NCBI GenBank assembly: GCA_947460615.1
Contig: CANHHG010000011.1
Coordinates: 1 to 44,886, forward strand
DNA length: 44,886 nt
Source: Bacteroidota bacterium
GTDB taxonomy: Bacteria; Bacteroidota; Bacteroidia; Flavobacteriales; Flavobacteriaceae
Direction: 5' to 3'
Position numbers and translations under genes: made by a program. The notes under the pieces were generated by a model. The model was not told the DNA's origin. It ran no database searches and saw only the letters and a list, made by a program, of their open reading frames with translations. Of the stretch, positions 37,279 to 44,858 are shown piece by piece. The first letter of the stretch is position 1, and each line of letters opens with the position of its first letter.

Positions 37279-38950
37279 ATTCCCCAATTAAAACTCCCGA
37301 CACATTCCAAGCACTAAAACTACTGCCTTCATTGGCTCCTAATGGAATTTGAATTCGAATGGAATGTTCTCCAGCAGAAAGATCGCCTAAATCAATAAAT
37401 ATTGGGTTAGTAACTGTTCCAGGGCACCAGTTAGAACGACTATAATCTGAGGATGACAATCCGTTTTCAAAATTCCCGGAAGCAGGATTACTCAATCGAT
37501 ATGAGCCACAATCTTGTCGCCATGGCACAAATGCAAAGGCCAATTTTTCATCTAAATAGACACTATTTTTCTTTGGCACAAATTCATCACCATTTTCCCA
37601 ACCTCCATGTCCAGTAGTGATGTAACGTAAACGAGCGTTTTTCAGTGGTTTTGTAAGTGAAAATTTTACTTCCAAACCTTTTTCAACATTGAACATCGAT
37701 CCGTATTCTTGTCCTGCCATTTCCATGATATTGTTAGTGTTAAATAACGGAATATTTTGTAGTGTTTTCTTCGAAATTTCCTCTGGATGTAGTGTTAAAT
37801 TCAAACTTACTTTATGACCGCCTTTGTCGTAATTTCCTATATTTATTCCAATGTAAACTTCCTGATTGCTTATTAAGTCGTTCATTTCAGAAATGTCTTG
37901 TCGGTAATACGCGCTGTCTTGCCACACTTTGTTTTTAAGTTGGATAGTATTGTATTTTTTTACTCCAAATGGGGTGAAAAAACGCACTAATTCTAATAAC
38001 GGCTCGTAATCATTTGTTTTTACTACGCCTTGGTATTTTTTGCCATTTCCGTTTTCATATATAGGAAGAGCAGAAACCCCTTTTTTAAGTCCGTCTAAAA
38101 AGGAGATTTTGTTCGTTGTAGGAATAATAAATACCGATCCGGTTCTATCATAAGCATCACCGTTGGATTGCTCGGTTACATCAACAAACAATTGACTTCC
38201 ATTTTTAATTTCTGGAATTCTAACTTTTTTAACGATGATAGTTCCATTTGCAAAACGCAATATGCTATCATTAGATTTAGATTCCTCTGAAAAATTAATC
38301 ACTTCGTTTTTAAATATGGGTAAGGTTACAAAACGATTTTTCCACAATAAATCTCTATAAGTCAAAAGATCAACTTTTGGTTGATTTGACTTTGGGAGAT
38401 TCATTTGTAATGGGAATTTTTTTATTTTTTCAATTTTTGTTGCCACAACCTGATAGTTTCCATTTCGGTTTAATTCCAAAACAAATCCCAAATTCTGACC
38501 CAAAATAGAAGGAGCCCCTTTGAATCCAAGTTTATTGGTGTACCAAACTTCAATCGTATTGGAGTTAACGATAATTTTGGCTTTATGGCATTCGTATCCT
38601 AAAATGGTTTTAGTATCGGGTAACAATTCAAATTTTTGTTTGCCAATCGATAGGCTATCTAAAGTTACGATTTCTTTTAAGGGCTTTAATGTTGCTTTTT
38701 GGAACCAATGGTTGTTTTTATAATCAATAAAATTTTCCTCAAAAGGCGTTGGAAGTTGGTTCGAAATTCTTTTTTCGGTAGTAAGCCAACCGTTATTTTC
38801 ATTGGCATAAAATACTACTAGGTCCTGGTTTTCAATTAACGAGCCGTTGGATTTTCTTTCAAAGATGACTTTAATTCCAACATTGGATTTTTGTGAAAAC
38901 AAAACAATAGATTGAAATGCGATTATAAAGAGTAGGAGATGCTTTTTCAT
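37277..38950 (-). CDS. Secreted peptide-N-glycosidase F-related protein with GLPGLI-like N-terminal region
   Basis: A 557-residue protein with a signal peptide (MKKHLLLFIIAFQSIVLFSQ). Residues about 22-180 resemble GLPGLI-family proteins (ILGYECHKAKI, IEVWYTNKLG, LGFVLELN). Residues about 225-557 match PNGase F in two parts: GDAYDRTGSVFI (D268 where PNGase F has catalytic D60), LVRFFTPFGV (like RFITPYWV), then LRYITTGHGGWENGDEF (E456 at the E206 position) and SNWCPGTVTNPIFID (like AGWCPGMAVPTRID). The position of PNGase F E118 appears to be Asn or another non-Glu residue (near N370). It may cut or bind N-glycans on host or prey glycoproteins. The start at 38950 is chosen because a promoter box lies at 38966-38973; an upstream ATG at 39001 precedes it. 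Confidence 0.82.
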   Translation of the reverse strand: MKKHLLLFIIAFQSIVLFSQKSNVGIKVIFERKSNGSLIENQDLVVFYANENNGWLTTEKRISNQLPTPFEENFIDYKNNHWFQKATLKPLKEIVTLDSLSIGKQKFELLPDTKTILGYECHKAKIIVNSNTIEVWYTNKLGFKGAPSILGQNLGFVLELNRNGNYQVVATKIEKIKKFPLQMNLPKSNQPKVDLLTYRDLLWKNRFVTLPIFKNEVINFSEESKSNDSILRFANGTIIVKKVRIPEIKNGSQLFVDVTEQSNGDAYDRTGSVFIIPTTNKISFLDGLKKGVSALPIYENGNGKKYQGVVKTNDYEPLLELVRFFTPFGVKKYNTIQLKNKVWQDSAYYRQDISEMNDLISNQEVYIGINIGNYDKGGHKVSLNLTLHPEEISKKTLQNIPLFNTNNIMEMAGQEYGSMFNVEKGLEVKFSLTKPLKNARLRYITTGHGGWENGDEFVPKKNSVYLDEKLAFAFVPWRQDCGSYRLSNPASGNFENGLSSSDYSRSNWCPGTVTNPIFIDLGDLSAGEHSIRIQIPLGANEGSSFSAWNVSGVLIGE

Positions 38951-38965
38951 AGAATAACTTTTTAA

Positions 38966-38973
38966 CAAATATA
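38966..38973 (-). promoter_or_regulatory. -7 promoter box for the PNGase F-related gene
   Basis: The minus strand reads TATATTTG, an exact TAnnTTTG match, 15 bases before the ATG at 38950. It makes the in-frame ATG at 39001 an unlikely start. Confidence 0.62.
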
Positions 38974-39027
38974 ATAGAATTTGTTTTTGTAGCGAGAACA
39001 TTTGTAAATTGCAATAAAATTAATTTA

Positions 39028-39510
39028 ATGACTTTTACCGCAATAGATTTTGAAACTGCAAATGGATATCACCCCTGTTCCGTGGGGATTGTTACGGTTG
39101 AAAATGGGTTAATTGTCGATGAATATGTGACATTAATTAAGCCTCATAATAATTATTATTCTCCTTTCACCATTCAGGTTCATGGTATTTATCCAAAGGA
39201 TACGATAAATGCCAAGTCATTCCCTCAAGTATTTCCTGAAATTCAAAAGCGATTACAAAACAGGGTAGTGGTAGCGCACAATGAAAGTTTCGATCGAAAT
39301 GTTTTGGCCAAAACTATGGCGCTTCACGGGTTGAATTACGAAAGTTTAAATATAGGATCTCGTTGGGAGTGTACCGTAAAAATATATAAAGCCAAAGGAT
39401 TTAAGCCTGCAAGACTCAGTGATTGTTGCCGTGTTATGAATATACCGTTGAATCATCACGAAGCCTTATCAGATGCACGGGCTTGCGCCAAATTGTATTT
39501 ACTTAGATAA
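39028..39510 (+). CDS. DnaQ-like 3'-5' exonuclease
   Basis: A 160-residue single-domain DEDDh exonuclease. ExoI is D7 and E9 (AIDFETA), ExoII includes the Asp in VVAHNESFDRNVL, and ExoIII is H144 and D149 (HHEALSDARA), so all catalytic residues are present. It is like the epsilon-type proofreading domain or a stand-alone nuclease such as ExoX; no polymerase or other domain is attached. It is divergent from the PNGase F-related gene, with 77 bases between the start codons. The physiological substrate is not clear. Confidence 0.92.
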   Translation: MTFTAIDFETANGYHPCSVGIVTVENGLIVDEYVTLIKPHNNYYSPFTIQVHGIYPKDTINAKSFPQVFPEIQKRLQNRVVVAHNESFDRNVLAKTMALHGLNYESLNIGSRWECTVKIYKAKGFKPARLSDCCRVMNIPLNHHEALSDARACAKLYLLR

Positions 39511-39598
39511 TTAACATTTCTTTTTTTTGGTTCTTGTTTTCGGTGTTGCTATTTTAACTACATTCGATAAAGTTATCAATTAATATACGCCATTTAAA

Positions 39599-40873
39599 AT
39601 GAAAGAAGATTTCCTACACTATCTATGGAAATTTAAGAAATTCGACACTTCGAATTTGACGACTTCTAATGGGGAGAAATTGACTATTGAAAATTCAGGC
39701 AGTTACTTACAACTTGCAGGACCTGATTTTTTTAATTCCCAGATTACAATTGAAAATCAAAAATGGGCAGGTAACGTTGAAATTCATCTTAAATCTTCGG
39801 ATTGGTATGCTCACTATCACGAACAAGATTCTAATTATGACAGTGTAATTCTGCATGTGGTTTGGGAGCATGATGTTCAAATCTTTCGAGAAAACAACAC
39901 TGAGATTCCCGTTTTAATTCTTAAAGAACTTGTTTCAAAAGAAACTCTTAACAATTATCATTCGTTAGTTTCGACTAAATCTTGGATCTATTGTGAGAAA
40001 CAAATTGAGTCAATCAATTCGTTTATTATGTTGAGTTGGCAAGAGCGTTTGTTCTTTGAGCGGTTGGAACGAAAATCAAAACCAATTTTTGATTTACTGG
40101 AAAGTAACCTGCAAGACTGGGACGCTATTTTGTTTTGCCAATTAGCTAAAAATTTTGGCTTAAACACCAACGGCGATTCCTTATATAATATGGCCAATTC
40201 AATTCCGTTTTCGATCATTCGTAAAGAAGGAAACAATTTGTTCAATTTAGAAAGTTTGCTTTTTGGTATCGCCGGATTATTAGAAATAGAAAAAGAGGAT
40301 CACTACTTTAAGAAACTAAAAATAAACTTTGACTACTTGGTTCAAAAATACCAATTACAGTCCAATTCTTTTATTCCGCTGCAATTTTTCAAACATCGGC
40401 CAGATAATTTCCCAACTATTCGCGTTTCTCAATTAGCTAATTTATATTATTGTCAGCAACAGCTATTTTCAAAAATAATTAAAGCAGACAATGTGGCTGT
40501 TATATATGAAATATTTAATAAATCAGTATCGGAATATTGGGAAACTCATTATCAATTTGACAAAATTAGTCCGAAGAAAAAGAAAGCACTTTCGAAACCA
40601 TTTATAGATTTAATAATTATAAACACCATTATTCCTTTACAATTCACTTTTGCTAAAACCCAAGGAAAAGAATTCTCCGAAAAGTTGATAGCCTTACTAA
40701 ACCAAGTTCAGCCTGAAGCAAACGCAATTATAGATAAGTTTTCCTATTTTGGATTAAAAGCTAAAAATGCTTTTGAAACACAAGCTTTATTACAATTAAA
40801 AAATGAATATTGTAATAAAAGCCGATGTTTGGAATGTACAATAGGAATCGAATTATTAAAATCTGAAGTTTAA
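39599..40873 (+). CDS. DUF2851 family protein
   Basis: A 424-residue cytoplasmic protein (no signal peptide) with the family's MKEDFLHYLWKFKKFD opening, the WAGNVEIHLKSSDWYAHYHE motif (about 56-75) and a YDSVILHVVWEHD stretch. The C-terminal half is helical and ends with CNKSRCLECTIG, a possible metal-binding Cys cluster. The family is widespread in Bacteroidota and its function is unknown. It stands 88 bases after the exonuclease and is followed by the PspC gene, which has its own promoter box. Confidence 0.9.
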   Translation: MKEDFLHYLWKFKKFDTSNLTTSNGEKLTIENSGSYLQLAGPDFFNSQITIENQKWAGNVEIHLKSSDWYAHYHEQDSNYDSVILHVVWEHDVQIFRENNTEIPVLILKELVSKETLNNYHSLVSTKSWIYCEKQIESINSFIMLSWQERLFFERLERKSKPIFDLLESNLQDWDAILFCQLAKNFGLNTNGDSLYNMANSIPFSIIRKEGNNLFNLESLLFGIAGLLEIEKEDHYFKKLKINFDYLVQKYQLQSNSFIPLQFFKHRPDNFPTIRVSQLANLYYCQQQLFSKIIKADNVAVIYEIFNKSVSEYWETHYQFDKISPKKKKALSKPFIDLIIINTIIPLQFTFAKTQGKEFSEKLIALLNQVQPEANAIIDKFSYFGLKAKNAFETQALLQLKNEYCNKSRCLECTIGIELLKSEV

Positions 40874-40877
40874 ATGC

Positions 40878-40885
40878 TAAATTTG
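40878..40885 (+). promoter_or_regulatory. -7 promoter box for the pspC-like gene
   Basis: TAAATTTG is an exact TAnnTTTG match 24 bases before the ATG at 40909, immediately after the DUF2851 stop. Confidence 0.55.
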
Positions 40886-40908
40886 TAGGGCTTTATAAAC
40901 TTAATAGA

Positions 40909-41136
40909 ATGAAATTAATACTTCGGTTAAAATATTTTTTCGAGAAACATGGTTTTCATGTTTCTTCGCGTCTAGCAGATGCTTTGGGAATGCGAGCGAA
41001 TAGTGTAAGATTATTTTTTATTTATATATCGTTTGTTACTGCAGGCTTATGGTTTGGAGTATATTTAACATTGGCCTTTTGGTGGCGATTAAAAGATCTC
41101 ATTCGAGCAAAACGAAGTTCCGTTTTCGACTTATAA
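40909..41136 (+). CDS. PspC domain protein
   Basis: A 75-residue membrane protein made of one PspC domain: a short N-terminal part with SSRLADALGMRANSVRLFFIY followed by a hydrophobic helix (about 38-62). PspC domains occur in membrane stress proteins; in Bacteroidota such short forms are often annotated as transcriptional regulators without direct proof. It lies between DUF2851 and a helix-hairpin-helix protein on the same strand. Function is an inference from the domain name only. Confidence 0.88.
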   Translation: MKLILRLKYFFEKHGFHVSSRLADALGMRANSVRLFFIYISFVTAGLWFGVYLTLAFWWRLKDLIRAKRSSVFDL

Positions 41137-41146
41137 AACTATTATT

Positions 41147-42004
41147 ATGAAATTTAAATCCTACTTCCAGTATTCAAAATCGCAAAGAAGTGGGATTTTT
41201 CTTTTAATAATAATCTGTGTTGTTTCCCAATTTGCATTTTTTTATTTATATCCTAGTTCAAATAAAACAAACTCAATTGAAAAGCAAAAATGGCTTGCAT
41301 TTCAAACTGTAATCGATTCTTTGAAAACAGAGAAGATCAATTATATTCCTAAAATTTATCCATTTAATCCCAATTTTATTACTGATTATAAAGGAAGTAA
41401 ATTAGGGATGTCTGTAGCGGAAATTGATCGACTTTTGGATTTCAGAAAAACCAATCAATATGTAAATTCAGCTTCTGAATTTCAAAAAGTAACCCAAATT
41501 TCAGATTCGTTGTTAAAAGCGATTTCCCCCTATTTTAAATTTCCTGATTGGGTTAATAAGCGTGTAACTAATAATTTCAAGCCATATGAGAAGAAAACAG
41601 AGAATAGAGTTATAATTGATATTAATCTTGCTACAAAAGAAGATTTGATAAAAGTATATGGAATTGGACCTGCATTATCAGATCGAATTTTGAAGCAAAA
41701 AGAGCTATTTGGTGGATTTGTGAGCATGAATCAATTGGATGATATTTGGGGGCTTCAGCCAGAAGTTATTGAAAATTTAAATAAATATTTTGAAGTTACC
41801 ACTTTGCCTAAAATTAAAAAGATTGACATCAACAATTCGTCTATAAAAGAGCTAATGTTGTTCCCTTATTTTAAATATTCATTGGCGAAAGCAATAGTAA
41901 CTTATAGAAGTATGAATGGTAATCTAAAAATTGAGGATTTGTCAAATATTAAAGGTTTTCCTGTTGATAAATTAAAAATAATTGCCTTATATTTGGAATT
42001 ATAA
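41147..42004 (+). CDS. Helix-hairpin-helix (ComEA-like) membrane-anchored protein
   Basis: A 285-residue protein with an N-terminal transmembrane segment (about 17-35) and HhH motifs: VIIDINLATKEDLIKVYGIGPALSDRILK (about 151-179) is a clear ComEA-type DNA-binding unit, and related units precede and follow it (LGMSVAEIDRLLDFRKT; IDINNSSIKELMLFPYF). ComEA binds incoming DNA during competence in other bacteria; whether this one does is not known. The start is 10 bases after the PspC stop and the acyl-CoA dehydrogenase starts 23 bases later. Confidence 0.9.
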   Translation: MKFKSYFQYSKSQRSGIFLLIIICVVSQFAFFYLYPSSNKTNSIEKQKWLAFQTVIDSLKTEKINYIPKIYPFNPNFITDYKGSKLGMSVAEIDRLLDFRKTNQYVNSASEFQKVTQISDSLLKAISPYFKFPDWVNKRVTNNFKPYEKKTENRVIIDINLATKEDLIKVYGIGPALSDRILKQKELFGGFVSMNQLDDIWGLQPEVIENLNKYFEVTTLPKIKKIDINNSSIKELMLFPYFKYSLAKAIVTYRSMNGNLKIEDLSNIKGFPVDKLKIIALYLEL

Positions 42005-42027
42005 AAAAATACAATAAAAAATCCCCA

Positions 42028-43197
42028 ATGAATTCAATTTATTTTACAGAAGAGCATGAATTATTTAGAAAAAGTTTAAAAGACTTTTTACAAAAAGAGG
42101 TGGTGCCGCACATAGAAAAATGGGAAAAAACTGGAACCATTGAACGCTTTATTTGGAAAAAATTCGGCGAAATGGGTTTTTTTGGAATTGCATATCCAGA
42201 ATCGTATGGAGGGATGAATTTAGATTTATTTTATACCGTAGTATTTCTTGAGGAACTTCAAAAAATTAAATCCTCTGGTTTTGCTGCAGCTATTTGGGCA
42301 CATGCTTATTTAGCAATGACGCATTTAAATTCGGAAGGGGACGAAAGAATTAAACAAGATTATTTAGCGCCGAGTATTTTGGGTGATAAAATAGGCGCTT
42401 TGTGTATCACAGAGCCTTTTGGTGGAAGTGATGTTGCAGGCATGAGAACAACAGCTGTAAAGGTGGGTAATAAATATGTAATTAATGGATCTAAAACCTT
42501 TATTACTAATGGGGTATATGCCGATTATTATGTAGTAGCTGCCAAAACAAGGCCGGAACTTGGAAATAAAGGAATTAGTATTTTTTTGATGGATACTAAT
42601 TTAAAAGGAATTTCAGCCACGAAGTTAGATAAGTTAGGCTGGAGAGCATCCGATACTGCAGAAATTGCATTTGATAATGTTGCCATTCCAGAAGAAAATT
42701 TGATGGGTGAAGAAGGAAAAGGGTTTCCTTATATTATGCAACATTTTGCTTCCGAGCGATTAATTATGGCTATTAATGCCCATGCAAGGGCGGAATATGC
42801 CATAGATTACACGATAGATTATATGTCCCAACGAGAAGCATTTGGAACAAAAATTAATAAATTTCAAGCGTTACGACATACTATTGTAGAACATGCTACC
42901 GAGGTAGAGCATTGTAAATTATTTAATTACGCTGCTGCGGCCCGATTAGACAAAGGCGAATATGTAGTTAAAGAGGCTACAATGGCTAAATTGAAATCTA
43001 CCAAAGTAGCGGACGAAACCATATACAGTTGTCTTCAAATGTTAGGTGGTTATGGTTATATGGAAGAATATCCTTTGGCACGATTATTTAGAGATAGCCG
43101 TTTAGGTCCAATTGGAGGCGGAACTTCAGAAATTCTTAAAGAGATTTTATCCAAGATGATCATTGACAAACAGGATTATAAGCCAGCGGTAAAATAA
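42028..43197 (+). CDS. Acyl-CoA dehydrogenase family protein, long-chain-type active site
   Basis: A 389-residue FAD enzyme with the standard N-terminal helical, middle beta (ITEPFGGSDVAGMRTTA, about 127-143) and C-terminal helical domains. Most short/medium-chain members have the catalytic Glu in a YEGT motif near the end; here that site reads IGGGTSEI (residues 362-369), with Gly instead. E243 in ASERLIMA lies where long-chain and isovaleryl-type enzymes carry the base, so it should still be active. It would oxidise acyl-CoA in fatty acid or amino acid breakdown; the chain length is an inference. rpsU follows after 74 bases. Confidence 0.93.
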   Translation: MNSIYFTEEHELFRKSLKDFLQKEVVPHIEKWEKTGTIERFIWKKFGEMGFFGIAYPESYGGMNLDLFYTVVFLEELQKIKSSGFAAAIWAHAYLAMTHLNSEGDERIKQDYLAPSILGDKIGALCITEPFGGSDVAGMRTTAVKVGNKYVINGSKTFITNGVYADYYVVAAKTRPELGNKGISIFLMDTNLKGISATKLDKLGWRASDTAEIAFDNVAIPEENLMGEEGKGFPYIMQHFASERLIMAINAHARAEYAIDYTIDYMSQREAFGTKINKFQALRHTIVEHATEVEHCKLFNYAAAARLDKGEYVVKEATMAKLKSTKVADETIYSCLQMLGGYGYMEEYPLARLFRDSRLGPIGGGTSEILKEILSKMIIDKQDYKPAVK

Positions 43198-43234
43198 TTT
43201 TACAATTTATAACTCATAATTAATAATTAATAAT

Positions 43235-43242
43235 TACATTTG
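43235..43242 (+). promoter_or_regulatory. -7 promoter box for rpsU
   Basis: TACATTTG is an exact TAnnTTTG match 29 bases before the rpsU ATG. Transcription from here would give a short leader that includes the strong ribosome-binding site. Confidence 0.68.
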
Positions 43243-43255
43243 CACCCTTAACGAG

Positions 43256-43263
43256 AGGAGGTG
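43256..43263 (+). promoter_or_regulatory. Strong Shine-Dalgarno sequence of rpsU
   Basis: AGGAGGTG lies 8 bases before the rpsU ATG and its GGAGGTG fully complements the CACCTCC anti-Shine-Dalgarno sequence of 16S rRNA. Most other genes in the window have A/T-rich leaders without such a site. This fits known flavobacterial biology, in which protein bS21 helps to hide the anti-Shine-Dalgarno sequence and rpsU keeps a strong site for feedback. Confidence 0.9.
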
Positions 43264-43271
43264 TCTATATT

Positions 43272-43469
43272 ATGTTAATTATACCAATTAAAGACGGAGA
43301 AAATATCGATAGAGCATTAAAGCGCTATAAAAGAAAATTTGATAAAACAGGAACTGTTCGTCAGTTACGCGCACGTACTGCTTTTATTAAGCCATCTGTG
43401 ACCAATAGAATGAAAATTCAAAAGGCGGCTTACATTCAAAATATGAAAGACAATTTGGAAAGTTTATAA
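43272..43469 (+). CDS. rpsU: 30S ribosomal protein bS21
   Basis: A 65-residue basic protein with the bS21 pattern: MLIIPIKDGENIDRALKRYKRKF followed by TGTVRQLRAR. It sits on the 30S subunit near the 3' end of 16S rRNA. In Bacteroidota it helps cover the anti-Shine-Dalgarno tail, so its own strong ribosome-binding site (43256-43263) suggests autoregulation: ribosomes lacking bS21 would favour this mRNA. It has its own promoter box and a hairpin terminator just after. xerC and hpf follow on the same strand. Confidence 0.95.
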   Translation: MLIIPIKDGENIDRALKRYKRKFDKTGTVRQLRARTAFIKPSVTNRMKIQKAAYIQNMKDNLESL

Positions 43470-43490
43470 TATAACTTTTTGCAAAATACT

Positions 43491-43537
43491 ACCGTTAGTC
43501 ATTAAAAGTTTTTAACTTTGATGCTAACGGTTTTTTT
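43491..43537 (+). terminator. Terminator after rpsU with an embedded promoter box
   Basis: ACCGTTAG (43491-43498) and CTAACGGT (43524-43531) form a perfect 8-bp outer stem, followed by a T-run of seven or more that runs up to the xerC ATG. The 25-base interior can partly pair and holds an exact TAnnTTTG box, TAACTTTG at 43513-43520. Confidence 0.75.
43513..43520 (+). promoter_or_regulatory. Putative xerC promoter -7 box inside the terminator loop
   Basis: TAACTTTG is an exact TAnnTTTG match 18 bases before the xerC ATG at 43538. It lies in the loop of the rpsU terminator. No good -33 TTG was found at the usual spacing. Confidence 0.5.
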
Positions 43538-44434
43538 ATGGATAATAGTAAAGCAACATTTCGAGATTATCTACAATTAGAAAAAAAGTATTCGCCTCAC
43601 ACGGTAAATGCATATCTAAATGATTTAATTTCATTTGAAACTTTTATCAAATCCGAATTTGATTCTGACGATTTAATAAACGTAAATTATAGTTTAATTC
43701 GTAGTTGGATTGTAACATTAGTAGATGCGAAAATTTCCAATACTTCTGTAAATAGAAAAATATCTTCGTTAAAATCCTATTATAAGTTTCTATTAAAGAC
43801 GAAGCAAATAGCAATAAGTCCGTTATTAAAACACAAATCTTTAAAAACTCCAAAAACACTTCAAATTCCTTTTTCAGAAAAAGAACTGGATGAAGTATTA
43901 AATTCAATAACCTACCCAGAGGGGTTTGAAGGAATTCGTGACAAATTAATGATTGACTTATTTTATTCTACCGGCATTCGAAGAACAGAATTAATTCATT
44001 TGAAAATGTTAAATATTGATCTTTCCAATGCTACTTTGAAGGTGTTAGGAAAAAGAAATAAAGAGAGAATTTTACCTTTATTGTCAACTATTGCAAGTCA
44101 GATTAAGGTGTATTTGGCCGAACGATCTAATTTAGAGAACATTACCGATAATGACATTTTCTTTTTAACTACAAAAGGTGTTAAAATGAATGATTCTTTA
44201 GTTTATCGTTTAATAAATAATTACTTTAGTACTGTTTCCGAGAAGGTAAAAAAGAGTCCTCACATATTACGGCACACTTTTGCCACTCATCTTTTAAACA
44301 ATGGTGCCGATTTAAATTCTGTTAAGGAATTATTAGGACATTCAAGTTTAGCTTCGACACAAATATATACGCAAAGCAGTTTGTTTGAATTGAAGAAGGT
44401 CTACGGTGATTCACACCCACGAAATAAAAAGTAA
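43538..44434 (+). CDS. xerC: Tyrosine recombinase XerC/XerD
   Basis: A 298-residue site-specific recombinase with an N-terminal SAM-like core-binding domain and a C-terminal catalytic domain. All the catalytic residues are visible: R148 (TGIRRTEL), K172 (LGKRN), H242 and R245 (HILRHTFATHLL), H268 (LGHSS) and the nucleophile Y277 (IYTQ). Xer proteins resolve chromosome dimers at dif before division. Length and the setting next to rpsU and hpf point to a housekeeping copy and not a mobile-element integrase. XerC versus XerD is not decided by sequence alone. Confidence 0.9.
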   Translation: MDNSKATFRDYLQLEKKYSPHTVNAYLNDLISFETFIKSEFDSDDLINVNYSLIRSWIVTLVDAKISNTSVNRKISSLKSYYKFLLKTKQIAISPLLKHKSLKTPKTLQIPFSEKELDEVLNSITYPEGFEGIRDKLMIDLFYSTGIRRTELIHLKMLNIDLSNATLKVLGKRNKERILPLLSTIASQIKVYLAERSNLENITDNDIFFLTTKGVKMNDSLVYRLINNYFSTVSEKVKKSPHILRHTFATHLLNNGADLNSVKELLGHSSLASTQIYTQSSLFELKKVYGDSHPRNKK

Positions 44435-44463
44435 ATAGTGTTTAACCAATAAATAGTTTAATT

Positions 44464-44766
44464 ATGAAGGTAAATGTTCATGCAGTCAACTTTAATGTTG
44501 ACGGAAAGTTAGTCGGTTTTATTCAAGAAAGGGTTGATAAATTGGAAAAATATTATGACAAAGTCGTATCTTCAGACGTTTTTTTGAAGGTTGAAAAGAC
44601 GAGTGAGAAAGAAAATAAGGTGGTAGAGATGAAAATATTAGTTCCAGGTGACGAATTTATGGTAAAAAAACAGTGCAAATCATTCGAAGAAGCAGTTGAT
44701 CAATCCGCAGAATCATTCGAACGAATATTAATTAAAAGAAAAGAAAAAGTAAAACATCATATATAA
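44464..44766 (+). CDS. hpf: Ribosome hibernation-promoting factor (HPF/YfiA family)
   Basis: A 100-residue short-form HPF/RaiA protein: MKVNVHAVNFNVDGKLVGFIQERVDKLEKYYDKV followed by a SDVFLKVEKTSEKENKVVEMKI strand and a QCKSFEEAVDQSAESFERIL helix. It binds the decoding centre of idle 30S subunits. The length matches the short form with no C-terminal dimerisation domain. It follows xerC by 29 bases and ends 47 bases before a promoter that serves the downstream tRNA. Confidence 0.94.
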   Translation: MKVNVHAVNFNVDGKLVGFIQERVDKLEKYYDKVVSSDVFLKVEKTSEKENKVVEMKILVPGDEFMVKKQCKSFEEAVDQSAESFERILIKRKEKVKHHI

Positions 44767-44790
44767 ATAAAAAATATTCGCAAAAATATT

Positions 44791-44820
44791 TTGTTTAAAA
44801 AACAAATTAATATACATTTG
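44791..44820 (+). promoter_or_regulatory. Promoter of the downstream tRNA gene(s)
   Basis: A TTG at 44791-44793 (-33) and an exact TAnnTTTG, TACATTTG at 44813-44820 (-7), are separated by 19 bases. This is the best two-part Bacteroidota promoter in the window. It lies 39 bases before the tRNA start. Confidence 0.8.
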
Positions 44821-44823
44821 CAG

Positions 44824-44849
44824 TCCGTTAGAAATAACGGGCTTTTTTT
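44824..44849 (+). terminator. Hairpin with T-run at the start of the tRNA transcript
   Basis: CCGTTA (44825-44830) and TAACGG (44835-44840) pair perfectly around GAAA, followed by GC and a seven-base T-run. It could be the hpf terminator, but it begins only about 5 bases after the -7 box of the tRNA promoter, so it would also be the first thing transcribed from that promoter. Confidence 0.65.
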
Positions 44850-44858
44850 ATATTTAAC

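Noticed and set aside
43538-44434. Tyrosine recombinase as a sign of an integrated mobile element
   Set aside because: Length, motifs and housekeeping neighbours fit chromosomal XerC/D; no att-site duplication, no phage or conjugation genes. The nearby tRNA is downstream of hpf and not disrupted.
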